From Amphiduros pacificus (taxonomy: Eukaryota; Annelida; Polychaeta; Phyllodocida; Hesionidae), in contig OX439004.1 of the NCBI GenBank assembly GCA_949316495.1, forward strand, positions 44,006,447-44,070,446: a DNA stretch of 64,000 bases, in the 5' to 3' direction. Position numbers and translations under genes: made by a program. Below are positions 37,001 to 47,925 of this stretch, in pieces. The notes beneath the pieces are model-generated. The model saw only the letters and a list, made by a program, of their open reading frames with translations. It was not told the DNA's origin and did no database searches. The stretch's first letter is position 1; each line of letters opens with the position of its first letter.

Positions 37001-37418
37001 TATTGGTTAATTAAATATCATTAAAAACATAGGTATATATGCCAATGCTATTGTGTATTTTGAAATTGAAAATGATACTCAATGCAATCAATTTTGTAAT
37101 CAATGATTATAAATATCATTGATCAAAGTGAGATAATGTTCTCTTTATCTAAAGTACTGTAGAAATTGCTGAAAATAAAATGTTTATCTTTTTAATTACC
37201 CCCAAGACAAATATGATTTGAAAAATGATAAAAACAGTTCATGAATGTTATTTCTTAGAATACTGATGCTTTAAAGAAAGTTGCTTATTTCATAAATTTT
37301 TCAGTTTGTTTGACAATAAATTAGCAGTATAATTATCACACTAAGGTTGATAATTAACTATAAAAAGCTTGCATAGTGTGAGCTGGTCATGCTCAAGTCC
37401 TGCTCATTGTTATTACAG
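34024..37418 (+). other. Probable CREB intron 1
   Basis: AT-rich intron between the putative noncoding exon and the first coding exon. Near its 5' end, an ATG frame of 42 codons starts at 34,129 (MSDKKFKEAISM...). Near its 3' end a GC-richer block (36,470-36,680) carries a pair of perfect CREs. A short TAA/TTA-type microsatellite lies near 36,325-36,350. No other exon is convincing. Confidence 0.45.
36482..36532. promoter_or_regulatory. Paired perfect CREs in CREB intron 1
   Basis: Two exact TGACGTCA palindromes lie at 36,482-36,489 and 36,525-36,532, 43 bp apart start to start. A weaker TGATGTAA lies between them (about 36,512). The flanks are GC-richer than the rest of the intron. The pair sits about 0.9 kb before the first coding exon, so it could act as an intronic enhancer or a second, cAMP-responsive promoter. 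In mammals, tandem CREs in an intronic CREM promoter drive the ICER repressor; the analogy is inference. Confidence 0.55.
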
Positions 37419-37430
37419 TTTGTGGTTGCC

Positions 37431-40400
37431 ATGGAAACCATCACAGTGACGGAGGCCGCAGTCAGCGAGGCCTCGGCCACCACAACGTCGACCGCTGAGA
37501 TCCTTGATGCCAGTGGTACGCCGACACCTGTGTCCATTGTGCACGTGTCCATACCCAACCAACCCGTACAGGTGCAGAGTGTACAGCCCTCCGTCATCCA
37601 GCATGTACAGACTGCAGGAGGAACAATACAGACCATACAGGTAAGTCCCACCACTTATATCCCATAGTAAACATGGCCCTGATCTGCTGCAGGGGAGTGT
37701 GTAGAAAGAAGCACACATGTTCCGAAGTCAGTACCTCTCATCTTGATTCATTCATAGATGATATGATTCATTCCTAGCTGGCATAGTTTAGAGGCATTAG
37801 AGTTTGCTCTCTACATCATCCTATTGGGTCATCCTGTTGGGCCAATGATGATGTCAGATATCATGGGTATCTGCCAAAAATAGTCAGAAGGAACAATAGT
37901 TGCTTTATTTAGCAATATTATCATTGGAAAACTGAATGGATCTATTGAAAAGAGAAATTCATCTTTGTGCGCTGGTTTAAAGTATGATTAAGCAAGGTAA
38001 GAAATATATTATTTAAAGATCTAAATGGCTTTGGACTAAACTAATACAACACAAATAAGAGAAAACATTTGGTGGGGGCAATATAATTTTAAAGAGAAAT
38101 GTTTAAGTACCATTGTTAATCATGTAATATGAGTATAATTGTGTGGAACCACTTATAGCACCAACAAGAGTAATTCTATCTTTACCATTGATTGGATCAG
38201 GTTTTACTTTCTCATGTCAGATTTCATGTATTGAATTTATGATGTCTTTAAAATTTGACTCTCATTGTAATGACTCTCAGCAAAAGTTTTGCCTAAACTA
38301 ATGAAAGCATTCTTTCATAAAGAATGCTGTAAAATAGGTTTTGTCAAACATTATGTTGTAATTCATGAAAAGCAGTTTCAACAACAATAATGTGATTTCC
38401 ATATGATGCAACATGACTTAAATGCATACCAAGCAAACGTCACACTTGATTATTAATGCTCCAAATTCTCACTTCAGTTAGACTACAAAATATTTGTTAA
38501 TAAAATCCTTGATTGTCAACTTAAGGATTTCATACAAGTTTCTCTAATATGAAGTGTGATTGCAAATCTAACTCTCCTGACCCAGAGAACATGACACTAT
38601 AGATGTGTTTGTGACTGTCAGAGGCCGGGCATATTGTGGCAGTGGGCATATTGTGGCAGTGGGCTGTCTGACTGCCAGCCCAGTCTAGCATTGACGTCAA
38701 GCAATTAAGAGAGATGGTCAACCTCAGACCTGATCTGCATCCCTGTAACAGGGATCAGAGCTTGATACTGCCACCTGCGGGACAAATGAGAAACTCCTTA
38801 AATTCACATATTAAAATGCCACTTAAACTTTTACTTAAATTTTTGAGATATTGAAGTATGTCATGATTTGTGATCAAGACTACCTACCTTAGTATGTCGT
38901 ATTGTTGTGATGTATTAGCAATTCCATATACGTATAACTAAACCTTTCTTCAAGAAAATCAATAAAGATGTGGATATCCTAATGGAGAGTGTGGTGACCA
39001 TGCCTTTGATCAGGTTAATTAACACATTTCTGATAAAAGGTAGACTTATCATGCATATAGTACATACTTACTGCCTGACCATGATGACATCACAAGGTGA
39101 GGCCACTCACAATAAACAACCTATTATTTCACTCATTTCATCTGACAAACCATTTATTAGTGGTGGCAATCGGTTATATTTTCCAAACTGATGATCGCTT
39201 TGGCCAAATCAACCGATTCTCGATTAATAATCGGTTCATTAAGTGTGATGTAAGGTGCGCACCTCAGTACTGTCTGCCACCTACATATCTACCTACCTAT
39301 ATACCAACCTACATATCTACCTACCTATATACCAACCTACATATCTACCTACATACCAACCTACATATCTACCTACATACCAACCTACCTACATACCAAC
39401 CTACATATCTACATACCTACATACCAACCTACATATCTACCTACATACCAGCCTACATATCTACATAGATACCAACCTACATATCTACATACATACCAAC
39501 CTACATATCTACCTACCTACATATCTACTTACATACCTACCTATATATCTACATACATACCAACCTACATACCTACCTACATACCAACCTACATTCATAT
39601 CTACCTACATAAATACCTACATACACACATACATACATATTTCTGGTCATTTCTCAATCGAAAATTAATCAAATATTCATTTAAAGAAAGCTAAGAATAC
39701 CCCAAGTTGTAAAATTGACGTCTGCTCTTCCCAGGCTTTTTGACTGGTACGTAACGATTTTGAATATGAATTTGAACTAGAAATAATAATAGGGGACCAG
39801 ATTACGAACCACATTTGATTTATGTGTAAAGTCGTGCACGTTTTTTTTATTGTTAAATGAGTATGAATCCCGAAAACGTGCTCGACTTTTGAACAGGAGT
39901 GAACACGGCGGAAATAATCAGGCGGGGACAAACATAATGACCCGGATATAACTCAAACTTTACAAAATGGCGGCAACCGAAAATCTCCGAAAATGAACCA
40001 ATAAAACCTATTTGTGATGACTACAATGAGAAACTGTGCAGGTAAAGAATGGCGGACAATTTGGCTGCCGTTTTCAGTCATTATCGGCGGATAATGTGAT
40101 ATCATGGCCGGCTTTGTCCGACGGGCCAACGACTTTTGTCGAACACTGCAATATTACATTTCAACTGGACAAATTCATTCCGATTATAATAGATTTGATA
40201 TTTTTGCTACCGATTGCTTGGTTCGTGACCTAAACTGACTGATAATCGATTATAATCGATCATCGGCCCACCACTACCATTTAGTACATCGTGATTAGTA
40301 CAGACATATACTCTTCAAACACACACACAAAACATATTTGTTATTAAGACAAACTCAAGAATGTTTTCTTCCTGGGCTTGATTAATTTCATTATCAAGTA

Positions 40401-43400
40401 TGTTGTTTTGATGGCCCAGGTCAAGCAGTAATACAGAACTTCAGAACTTTCTTTTTCTGTATTTATTAGGGTAATGAATTAGGAAATGCAATGAGTTGAG
40501 ATTCTGAGAAAATTTATTAATGTCAGAAGGACTGGAACCTAAAGGGCCAATGTTAAATTGACACAAAATTGTGAACATAAAAAGACATAATAAGATGTGT
40601 TTTTCTAGAATCAAATTGTCATGTTATGTTTCATATAGCTTGTAATATGTCGATTATTGTCAAGTGAAATGAAACCTTTTTAGTTCTGCTGACTTCTTGA
40701 AGTCGCAGAGCTTTAGGAGTGGGGAATATGTCTGTCTGTCTGTCTGTATGTCAACATTTCTTTAACAATTTTTTTCTCCAAAACTACCAGTAATACATAT
40801 ATATGTTTCATATTTTTTATAGAGATAGCTATAGTTTAATACAGATGAAGATTCAGATTCCTTCAAATCTTAATGATGTCACCATTGACCTTATTGTAGT
40901 GATTTTGAGGTCAAAAATTTTGTACTGAGCATATCTCAGCAACCACTTATAAGAGAAAATTAAAACCTGTATACAGAAATGTCTTATGTCATATCTGTAC
41001 CTCATCATACATACATTATGTCAAACACCATACAATTTTTTTTATATATTTGATCCGTGACCATTATACTGTGACCTTGACCTTTGTATTGTGTAGGCCA
41101 TGTCTATGAACTGGGGATACTAAATATTGGGCATGCATGGCAAACACAAAGTGTTGTCAGTGTTCGCCAAAAGATTTCGACCCACATCAGACAATATGTC
41201 TGACATTCAGCCAGCAAATGTCAGACATTTCAATGCATATGTCCTTCAATCAATTCTCGCTATCTGCTCTCCCATATCTGCTGCATTTTCACAGCGCTAT
41301 GATCGTATTTGAGCGGCAGCAACAGCCTGTTTGGGACATTCTCGCTTCTGCCTTTGAGCTTTACATCATTGTATTTCTTGGTTTTGTCTTTGGAATATTG
41401 ACATATTGTGAAGATACTATATAAAGATTGCATAACAAAAATGCAACAGCTAACACATTGGCTTGTTAATGAACAATATGAATATGAAATTCCCTCCCAT
41501 CTTGAAGAAAGGCGGGTGGAAGTTTATGATGCAAAGTATTTTCCTTCATGCACTGCTTTCATGAGCCAATCCCGTCAAAGTTTCACAGACCAGCTTAACC
41601 TCAGGGAGAACATATAGAGAATTGTCACAAGCTATGGTTGGACTGGAACCCTATCATAGTTGTTATTTTGTAATAGCAAATAATAAGGTAGGCAACCAGA
41701 GAAATGAAAGTCTTAAGCACCCAGTGTTTCTTATGCAGTACGCGATTACTGTGCATATCCCATAAATGGGTGAAAAGCAACTGGACTTGCCTGCAGAGCC
41801 TACAGAAAGTTTGCTAGTTACACAGTTCATGTGTTTCTATTTAAGTCAGCAGAGCTGTCAACCCATGGGGTTATGTTTTCAAACTTTGTGCAAATCTCAT
41901 GAAAGCAGATTGAATGCTGTTTGACGACTCAGTTGTAAATTAAGAAATTTAGGAACACATAATGATGAGCAAAAAAATTGTTTTGTGTTTGCTTTCCTGA
42001 CCAACCCTAAATTAAAACTCACAACCCAAAATATTTTATGGAAATGCCATATGAGATTTTGTGTGACTAAGTTAGATGATAATTGTTTCAGGTAGCTCCA
42101 ATACCAGATGATGTTGATGATGATCCAGAGGGCAAGAAACGAAGAGAAATACTTGCCAGGAGACCATCATACAGGTAGGCAAAACATGTCTCATTCTGAA
42201 CTATCCAACTTTCATTTACAATCATATTGAAATGGGAGATTTTGAGGTGAGCTTCATGGTAATGTCCCAAGCAATTAACAATATTATAAACAGATCTGAA
42301 ATAGCACAATCTAATTGTTTAGCTTGATAACCAAGTGTTATGAACAGACATTTTCCGGTATCAGTAATAGACATGCATTTTATACCAATATTGACCATAA
42401 ACCTACAAACAAAAACAGATGGATAAGTTCTTGAAAAAAAAAAACAGGTGAGAAATAGTGATAAAGCATACATGTCAATCATCATCAAGCTGGTTGAGTA
42501 TTAATTAGATCTCTCTGTTTGACACATGTAGGCGGATATTAAATGAGTTGTCCTCGGATGCACCGACCACAGTGGTGACCGTTCCCAAGATTGAGGAAGA
42601 ATCCAACAGTAGTCAGACGAGCCAGGAGTCTCAGGAAGGTAACGAGGCCGCCACCAACCTCACCACCCACGCCTCCGTCGCCAACGTCCAGTATCAGCAA
42701 GCAGGTATAGTCAAAGGTAGTTTTAAGGTGGTTTCTATTAATTCTTACCTTAACAATCTGCATGGTCTGAACAAATGAATGACTAATGAAAATTGCTCAA
42801 TTTTTATCTTTACCTCAAACACAACTATTTCAATATGGGAAGTTGAAATGCCACATTTATTAAATTTTGAGGCAAATCATTTTGTTAAACAATTTATTGA
42901 AATCATTCAACTTAATTTTATAGCTACTTGGTAAAACTGTACCAATTAAAGAAATGTTCAGACCATGCACAAAACTTCTCTCACTTTCTCTCTAGCAGAA
43001 ACAAAATCAGATATTCATGGTTCACGACGGGGCAAGATGTGGACAAACATGCAACAAATGAACTTGTTTCAAACATTCCTCTGCATAACCTTCACTAGAA
43101 TAAGTGGAAATTTGTTGTTGTATATTACAATGAATGGCTAACCCTTCACTGAGAAAAAACCTTGGAAAACTCCATTACTTGGTTGGTTCCATAAAATGAT
43201 GCATTACGTATTTGATAAGCTCCTTGTTCTTCATGATGCATCTTGGTAATAATAAGCATGCCTACCCTGCTACCTGCTTGGGATCTGTTGTTCTTGTTAA
43301 ATCCTAAAAATGTTCCTCCCATGTGTTCATATCTGTGGATCACCCACATTGTATATCAATTGCATTATTTACACTGAAGCTGACGACGAAGTTAATATTT

Positions 43401-46400
43401 TTGTAATTATAAGTATTTAACAAAAATAATCGCTTTGATTCAATTGTTAATTAAATTCATCTAATAGTTCAACAAAAGTATTGCTTTGTTTGAGATTTGT
43501 AATTTCTAATGTAAGGTATGGAATCCATATTTAACACCATGCTTTAAAATCATGAGAATGTACTATTTTTCATGTTTTCTTCTGACCATTTAAGATCAAA
43601 TTGATCAACATTTAAAATTAGCATTTAAAAACATCAATAACAATCTACATTATGAATCTCTTTGTAAATTTAAATCTTTGATTGGGCAACTGTTATATGA
43701 ATATTTGTTTATTTGTATATGGACTTAACCTGGCTAGTTCTTGTGACAATAATGACCCTTAATTTTGCTTCATTATTATTATTCAGGATACTTATTATAA
43801 TATATTCCATCATTTCCAAAAAAAGTTTTAAAATTATTTATGTCCGACCAGAAATAGTTGTCCATTGTCAATTTGAGTAAACAAATATAACACAACTTGT
43901 AAAGTAATATTTTGCCTGTCTAATAGATTTCCTGGAGTCAGCAGAATTTGACAAAATAAGGGATATCTTGGTGAACTTAAAACATTCTATGCAGATATAA
44001 AAAAAACAAAAAACATTGAAGCTTTAATTTGAACAACTTTGGGGGAAAAGTCTTGATTTATATGATGTTAATATGTTTGAGCTTCGTGAGGATAGGATTG
44101 TTGAGTGTGATGTGTTAATGTTGGATATTGCAGTGTTGCCAGCTCACACCATACAGATAGCCCAGGATGGTTCAGCCCAGGGTCTACAGACACTGACTAT
44201 GACGAATGTATCGGGATCCCAGGCTGCGGCCACTCAGGGGGCTACTATTGTACAGTATGCACAGGGCCCTGATGGCCAGTTCTTTATACCAGGTAACTAT
44301 CATAGCTTTATCTATTTACTCAAATTCTCCCGGAATCAATTTGCCAAATAAAACACATATTTGCCTGTCATTTTAAAAATTTTCAAAGATAATATTTTAA
44401 TATTATATATTAGAAATGAAAAATGGATGACAAGATAAGGGAGACAATAAAGATATCACCAAACATTTAATATTATTCCAGCCACACCAAAAGACTTGTT
44501 GTTTGAACCAGAGGTCCTCTGATGACCTTAGAAAAATGTGACAAGAAATAAAGTGACATTTTTTCAATTATATTGTAACCGGTCCACCAACTAATTACCC
44601 TGAAACTTGTTTAGGCTAAAATAAGTGAAACATAACTTATGACATATGTTGATTTTTAACATGCACTTTTTGACATTTTTAAAACATCGAGCAAAATAAA
44701 TCGAAATGATTTGAGATGATTCACAAATGTTAAATGAAGTTGTAACTGCTCTGACTAGATGAGTCACCACCATGCTCTCAGTACAGACTCAGACATATGA
44801 GTAAGTGACTGTCAAAACCAAAAATATTTAAAATTGTGTTCAAACAGTAGTTCTCTGCTGTTAATTTCTATATAACATATATATGATATATACAAATAAT
44901 ATATACAAATTATTTTTACTCTAACATTTTTATTACTGGTTCAGCTCTAACACTAAAGATCTCATTGAATAATAAAAATAAATTTTATTAATCTGATACT
45001 AGAATCTCATATCCAAAAGGTATGTGTCAAAATTGCTAAATTTTCTGAAAAAGACTAAAATAGGGAATATTTTTCCAAGTGTCTGATATGATACTATCAG
45101 ATCTATACTCGCACAGTATGATTGTTCTAATTAAACAACAGTGTCCAACATTTCAGCGGGTAATGCAGTTCAAGCTTACCAGATCACGACCCCGACCTCT
45201 CTCCCTCAAGGGGTCGTCATGGCAACAGCTGGCACCACCCTTGGAAGCCCGCAAGTTGGCGAGGAAGCATCACGAAAGAGGGAACTACGCCTGCTGAAAA
45301 ACAGGTGAGCACAAACAGTTGGCTTCTCTATGTTGCTGTAAACTGCTTTGTTTCCAGTTGTTTATTGTCTTGTATGAGTCTATTTTGTAGATGATAAAAA
45401 AAGAAAAGAGTAAAATGAATGCACAATTAATTAAGAATATATATATATGTGTGGAATATTATTATAAATTGATCTTGAATATTGAATGATATGAATTAAT
45501 TGTAATTTTTGTACAATGGAAGTTAATACAGGTCTACTTGGACGGCCTAACTGTACACTGAAAAGTGGGGCAGTTTACAGTAACTGATTTCTCTTGTGTT
45601 TTTTTTTTTGGTAATAGGGAGCTGAGACTGCTAAAAAACAAGTAAGATATGCCTTTATGTTACTAGCTTCTCTTTGAATTAATAGGCTGCTCTTAAGGTT
45701 GACGTTTTGTTGTAATGTGTATGTAATTGCCTGTCATATAATTGTATTGTGATACAAATGTGTCAGGGACATTCTTTATGAAATCTACATCTTTGAAAAA
45801 AGGTTTAAACTTGTCAGGAAAGTACTTCCTTTATCGAGAAATGGGTTCAATTGAATATAAATAAAAAAGAGTGGAAATATTTAATGCATGCTGCATGTAC
45901 TAACATTAGTTTAAACATGTAACAATGAAAAGTTTGTTATTTTGTATTCATAATTTCATTTAAGCATACTATATATTCTTATATAAGTTTATATATAAGT
46001 TTTCTCAAAATAATTTAGAATACAATTTCTGTTGTAAATTACTTGTCAACATAAGTGTATTGAAAAATTGGTGGTGTTTGTTCTGTCAAGCTATGATATC
46101 TTGTAAAATATTTGACAATGTTCTGGCCAAGCATATATAAAATAGAAATAATATTCCCTTGAACATTGATAAATGGCTATTGATTAAAAATATGGTATTA
46201 TTGATTGTCAGACAATTTTATCTTGTTTAATATTTCTGATAATTTATGCAAGGTGAATCAATATAGACATTCACATTGTCCAGAAATACATATGGGCTGC
46301 ATGACAATGTTCTGGTACTGATTTGTTTTAAAACTTTACAGAATTAAGAAAATTGAGTACTAAAAAGATATCACTTGATTGCGGTCTTTCCATAATCAGA

Positions 46401-46875
46401 AACAAATTAGACTATTTTCTGTCGAGACTGCGCTCTGGTGGATATTAATAGTATTATATCTCCTTTCCCAATTGTTGAAATGCTTTCATCTGGTTGTCAT
46501 ATGATGCTTCTGAATACAATAATATTTTAATTTTAAACAGATTCTAACATTGCATTGACATGAAAATACTAGTTATGTGTTAAATTTAGGATATTTCACT
46601 CTTATCATTAACATGATGGTGAATTGAAGGAGTCTTTGATCAAATAAAAATGATTGACTGTCTCTGTTTATACTGTAGACAATTGTGTAACATTCAGATA
46701 TTTCACAGCCTGTTCTTTTTGCTTTTGTAGAGAAGCTGCTCGTGAATGTCGGAGAAAAAAGAAGGAATATGTCAAATGTTTAGAGAACAGAGTGGCAGTA
46801 TTGGAGAACCAAAACAAAGCTTTAATAGAAGAACTTAAGTCATTAAAAGAACTTTACTGCCAGAAAGAAGGATAA
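37431..46875 (+). CDS. CREB1: CREB transcription factor (KID and bZIP), six coding exons
   Basis: Nuclear cAMP-response-element-binding protein, 305 aa. Coding exons: 37,431-37,640; 42,092-42,174; 42,532-42,704; 44,134-44,292; 45,157-45,304; 46,731-46,875. All have GT-AG borders and phases 0, 2, 1, 1, 2. Residues 1-70 form a Thr/Val/Gln-rich activation region. The KID (about 82-115) contains KKRREILARRPSYRRILNEL; Ser96 is the PKA site matching mammalian Ser133, and the Arg98 codon is split by an intron. A Q-rich region follows (about 150-235). The basic region (248-269, RKRELRLLKNR then EAARECRRKKK) and a zipper with leucines or equivalent at 275, 282, 289 and 296 end with LYCQKEG. The KID, absent from most other bZIP factors, makes CREB/CREM certain. 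It is shorter than mammalian CREB1 (341 aa). Several CREs nearby suggest autoregulation. Confidence 0.96.
38692..38699. promoter_or_regulatory. Perfect CRE palindrome in CREB intron
   Basis: TGACGTCA inside CATTGACGTCAAGC, about 1 kb past the first coding exon. A GGGCATATTGTGGCAGTG motif is duplicated just before it (about 38,627-38,661). Its role is inferred from the motif only. Confidence 0.4.
39158..40276. mobile_element. hAT-like non-autonomous DNA transposon
   Basis: Left end TAGTGGTGGCAATCGG (39,158) and right end, read inverted, TAGTGGTGGGCCGATG (40,276). Immediately outside lie CCATTTAT and CCATTTAG, an 8-bp target duplication with one mismatch. Ends starting TAG plus an 8-bp duplication fit the hAT superfamily. 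The subterminal parts hold many ATCGAT/AATCGG motifs. No transposase frame is visible, so the element was mobilised by another source. It lies in a CREB intron and contains a microsatellite. Confidence 0.75.
39277..39640. repeat. CTAC/ATAC-type microsatellite
   Basis: Irregular tetranucleotide array of CTAC, ATAC, CAAC and ATAT steps, often as CTACCTACATA or CCAACCTACATA. It creates open frames rich in Thr and Tyr (YLPTY, YISTY), which are artefacts. It lies within the hAT-like element and probably expanded after insertion. Confidence 0.95.
40682..41856. mobile_element. Possible repeat element with short inverted ends
   Basis: AGTTCTGCTGACTT at 40,682 is mirrored by an inverted AGCTCTGCTGACTT ending at 41,856 (13 of 14 match). 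Inside are a short GTCT microsatellite (about 40,731-40,750), a GACCTTGACCTTTG motif, and frames at 41,137-41,424 and 41,408-41,617 without recognised domains. No target duplication is seen, so the limits are uncertain and this may not be one element. Confidence 0.3.
45618..45641 (+). other. CREB1: 24-nt alternative microexon in the CREB basic region
   Basis: A T-rich tract and GTAATAG acceptor precede 24 bases that end at AACAA|GTAAGA. Entered in phase 2, as left by the exon ending at 45,304, and leaving in phase 2 for the exon at 46,731, it adds exactly eight residues without shifting frame. The inserted peptide is ELRLLKNK, repeating the ELRLLKNR that ends the previous exon. Four of the seven shared codons differ only at synonymous positions, which suggests selection on the peptide rather than a fresh copy. 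Inclusion would give two ELRLLKN units before EAAREC, keeping the Asn-x-Ala-Ala DNA-contact signature. Confidence 0.7.
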
Positions 46876-47925
46876 GGCTGCCTTACATAGAACAGACAGC
46901 AGTTCTTTTATGAGACATTATTTGAAATTTCTCAGCCAGCTGATGAGGGAGCATGTTGGCAGGAAGAGCCTGGATGATGGTTTGGGCTAGGAAACAGGGA
47001 TTATACTAAAGCAGGGAGGCAAAGATAATGCAGAGATTTATCTCTTAATTCTTAAAACTGTAGGTAATTAAAACATGATTACCGCAATGGACAGAGTGCT
47101 ACATGATGTGTGCTCAGACCAAACACAAGTGAATGGTGAATATTTCACTTAAATTATCCATTTGTCTAATATATCCATGATAAATTTTAATGTCACACTG
47201 TGTTGTTGGCATCAGGGTGTGTGATTTAAGTTCATTGTTCAAAGGGTTGAGATGAGAACCAGTGGAATCAGGTCAAATATTGTGTGGATAGGTCCCTTCA
47301 CACCCATACATGGATGTGAATCCTACTGTTTATATGGTAAAGATGATCTATGAAATCATATATATGTGTTTGTGCATGTTCACTCTGGTCAAAATTGTGA
47401 AGAGATGCTGATGTTTAATGTGGCCTGGTACAGTATTACAGTTGGTGCCAGTGTGTCTATACTTGTAGTAGGCACTGATTGACCCTAAAGTGTTGAAACA
47501 TTTCTTTCATTCCATATTATGAATAGAGAGCTACCAATCTTCACCAGTGATGAACATGCATGAATGATATATATTTATATATATTTATATACATGTGAAA
47601 AGGCCTGATTGGTGATGTCATGCTTTCATTGTACATTTTATCATCATTTTCACTATCATTACAGTGTTGTTTACCAGTCCCAGTATTTATTTGACTTGGA
47701 GTTTGCTTAATGACATGCATATATATTACCTAAAAGTCTTGTTATGTATGTAGCCTTGACATATATCGGCTTGTTTGATAGAATTACACTGTGTTTAAAA
47801 TATTTTTCGCCCATTCAGTGTTTATATTTGTAGTGGCACAATGTTTAAAATTAGATAGCTATCAAACGTTTCACTCTGATCAGATATCAGATGGGCAGAT
47901 AAGGAAATGAAATGGATTAAATAAA
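46876..47925 (+). other. CREB 3' UTR with candidate poly(A) signal
   Basis: About 1 kb after the stop at 46,873-46,875 without coding frames. AATAAA lies at 47,920-47,925 (GGATTAAATAAAGTCGG). Later AATAAA motifs near 48,908 and 49,208 allow longer forms, as is common for CREB transcripts. Confidence 0.5.

Larger units (their letters stand above)
37641..42091 (+). other. CREB intron before the KID exon
   Basis: A 4.45-kb intron. It holds a perfect CRE (38,692), a hAT-like element with an embedded microsatellite (39,158-40,276) and a second repeat-like segment (40,682-41,856). Nothing else looks coding. Confidence 0.7.

Noticed and set aside
37358-37718. Minus-strand frames of about 100 codons over the first CREB coding exon
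   Set aside because: Shadows of the + strand exon, whose splice sites and homology are clear.
39097-39668. Frames rich in Tyr, Thr and Pro (YLPTY, YISTY)
   Set aside because: Translation of the CTAC/ATAC microsatellite inside a transposable element.
41127-41617. Extra CREB exon from frames between the first coding exon and the KID exon
   Set aside because: No similarity to CREB, no fitting splice phase pair, and the block looks like part of a repeat element.
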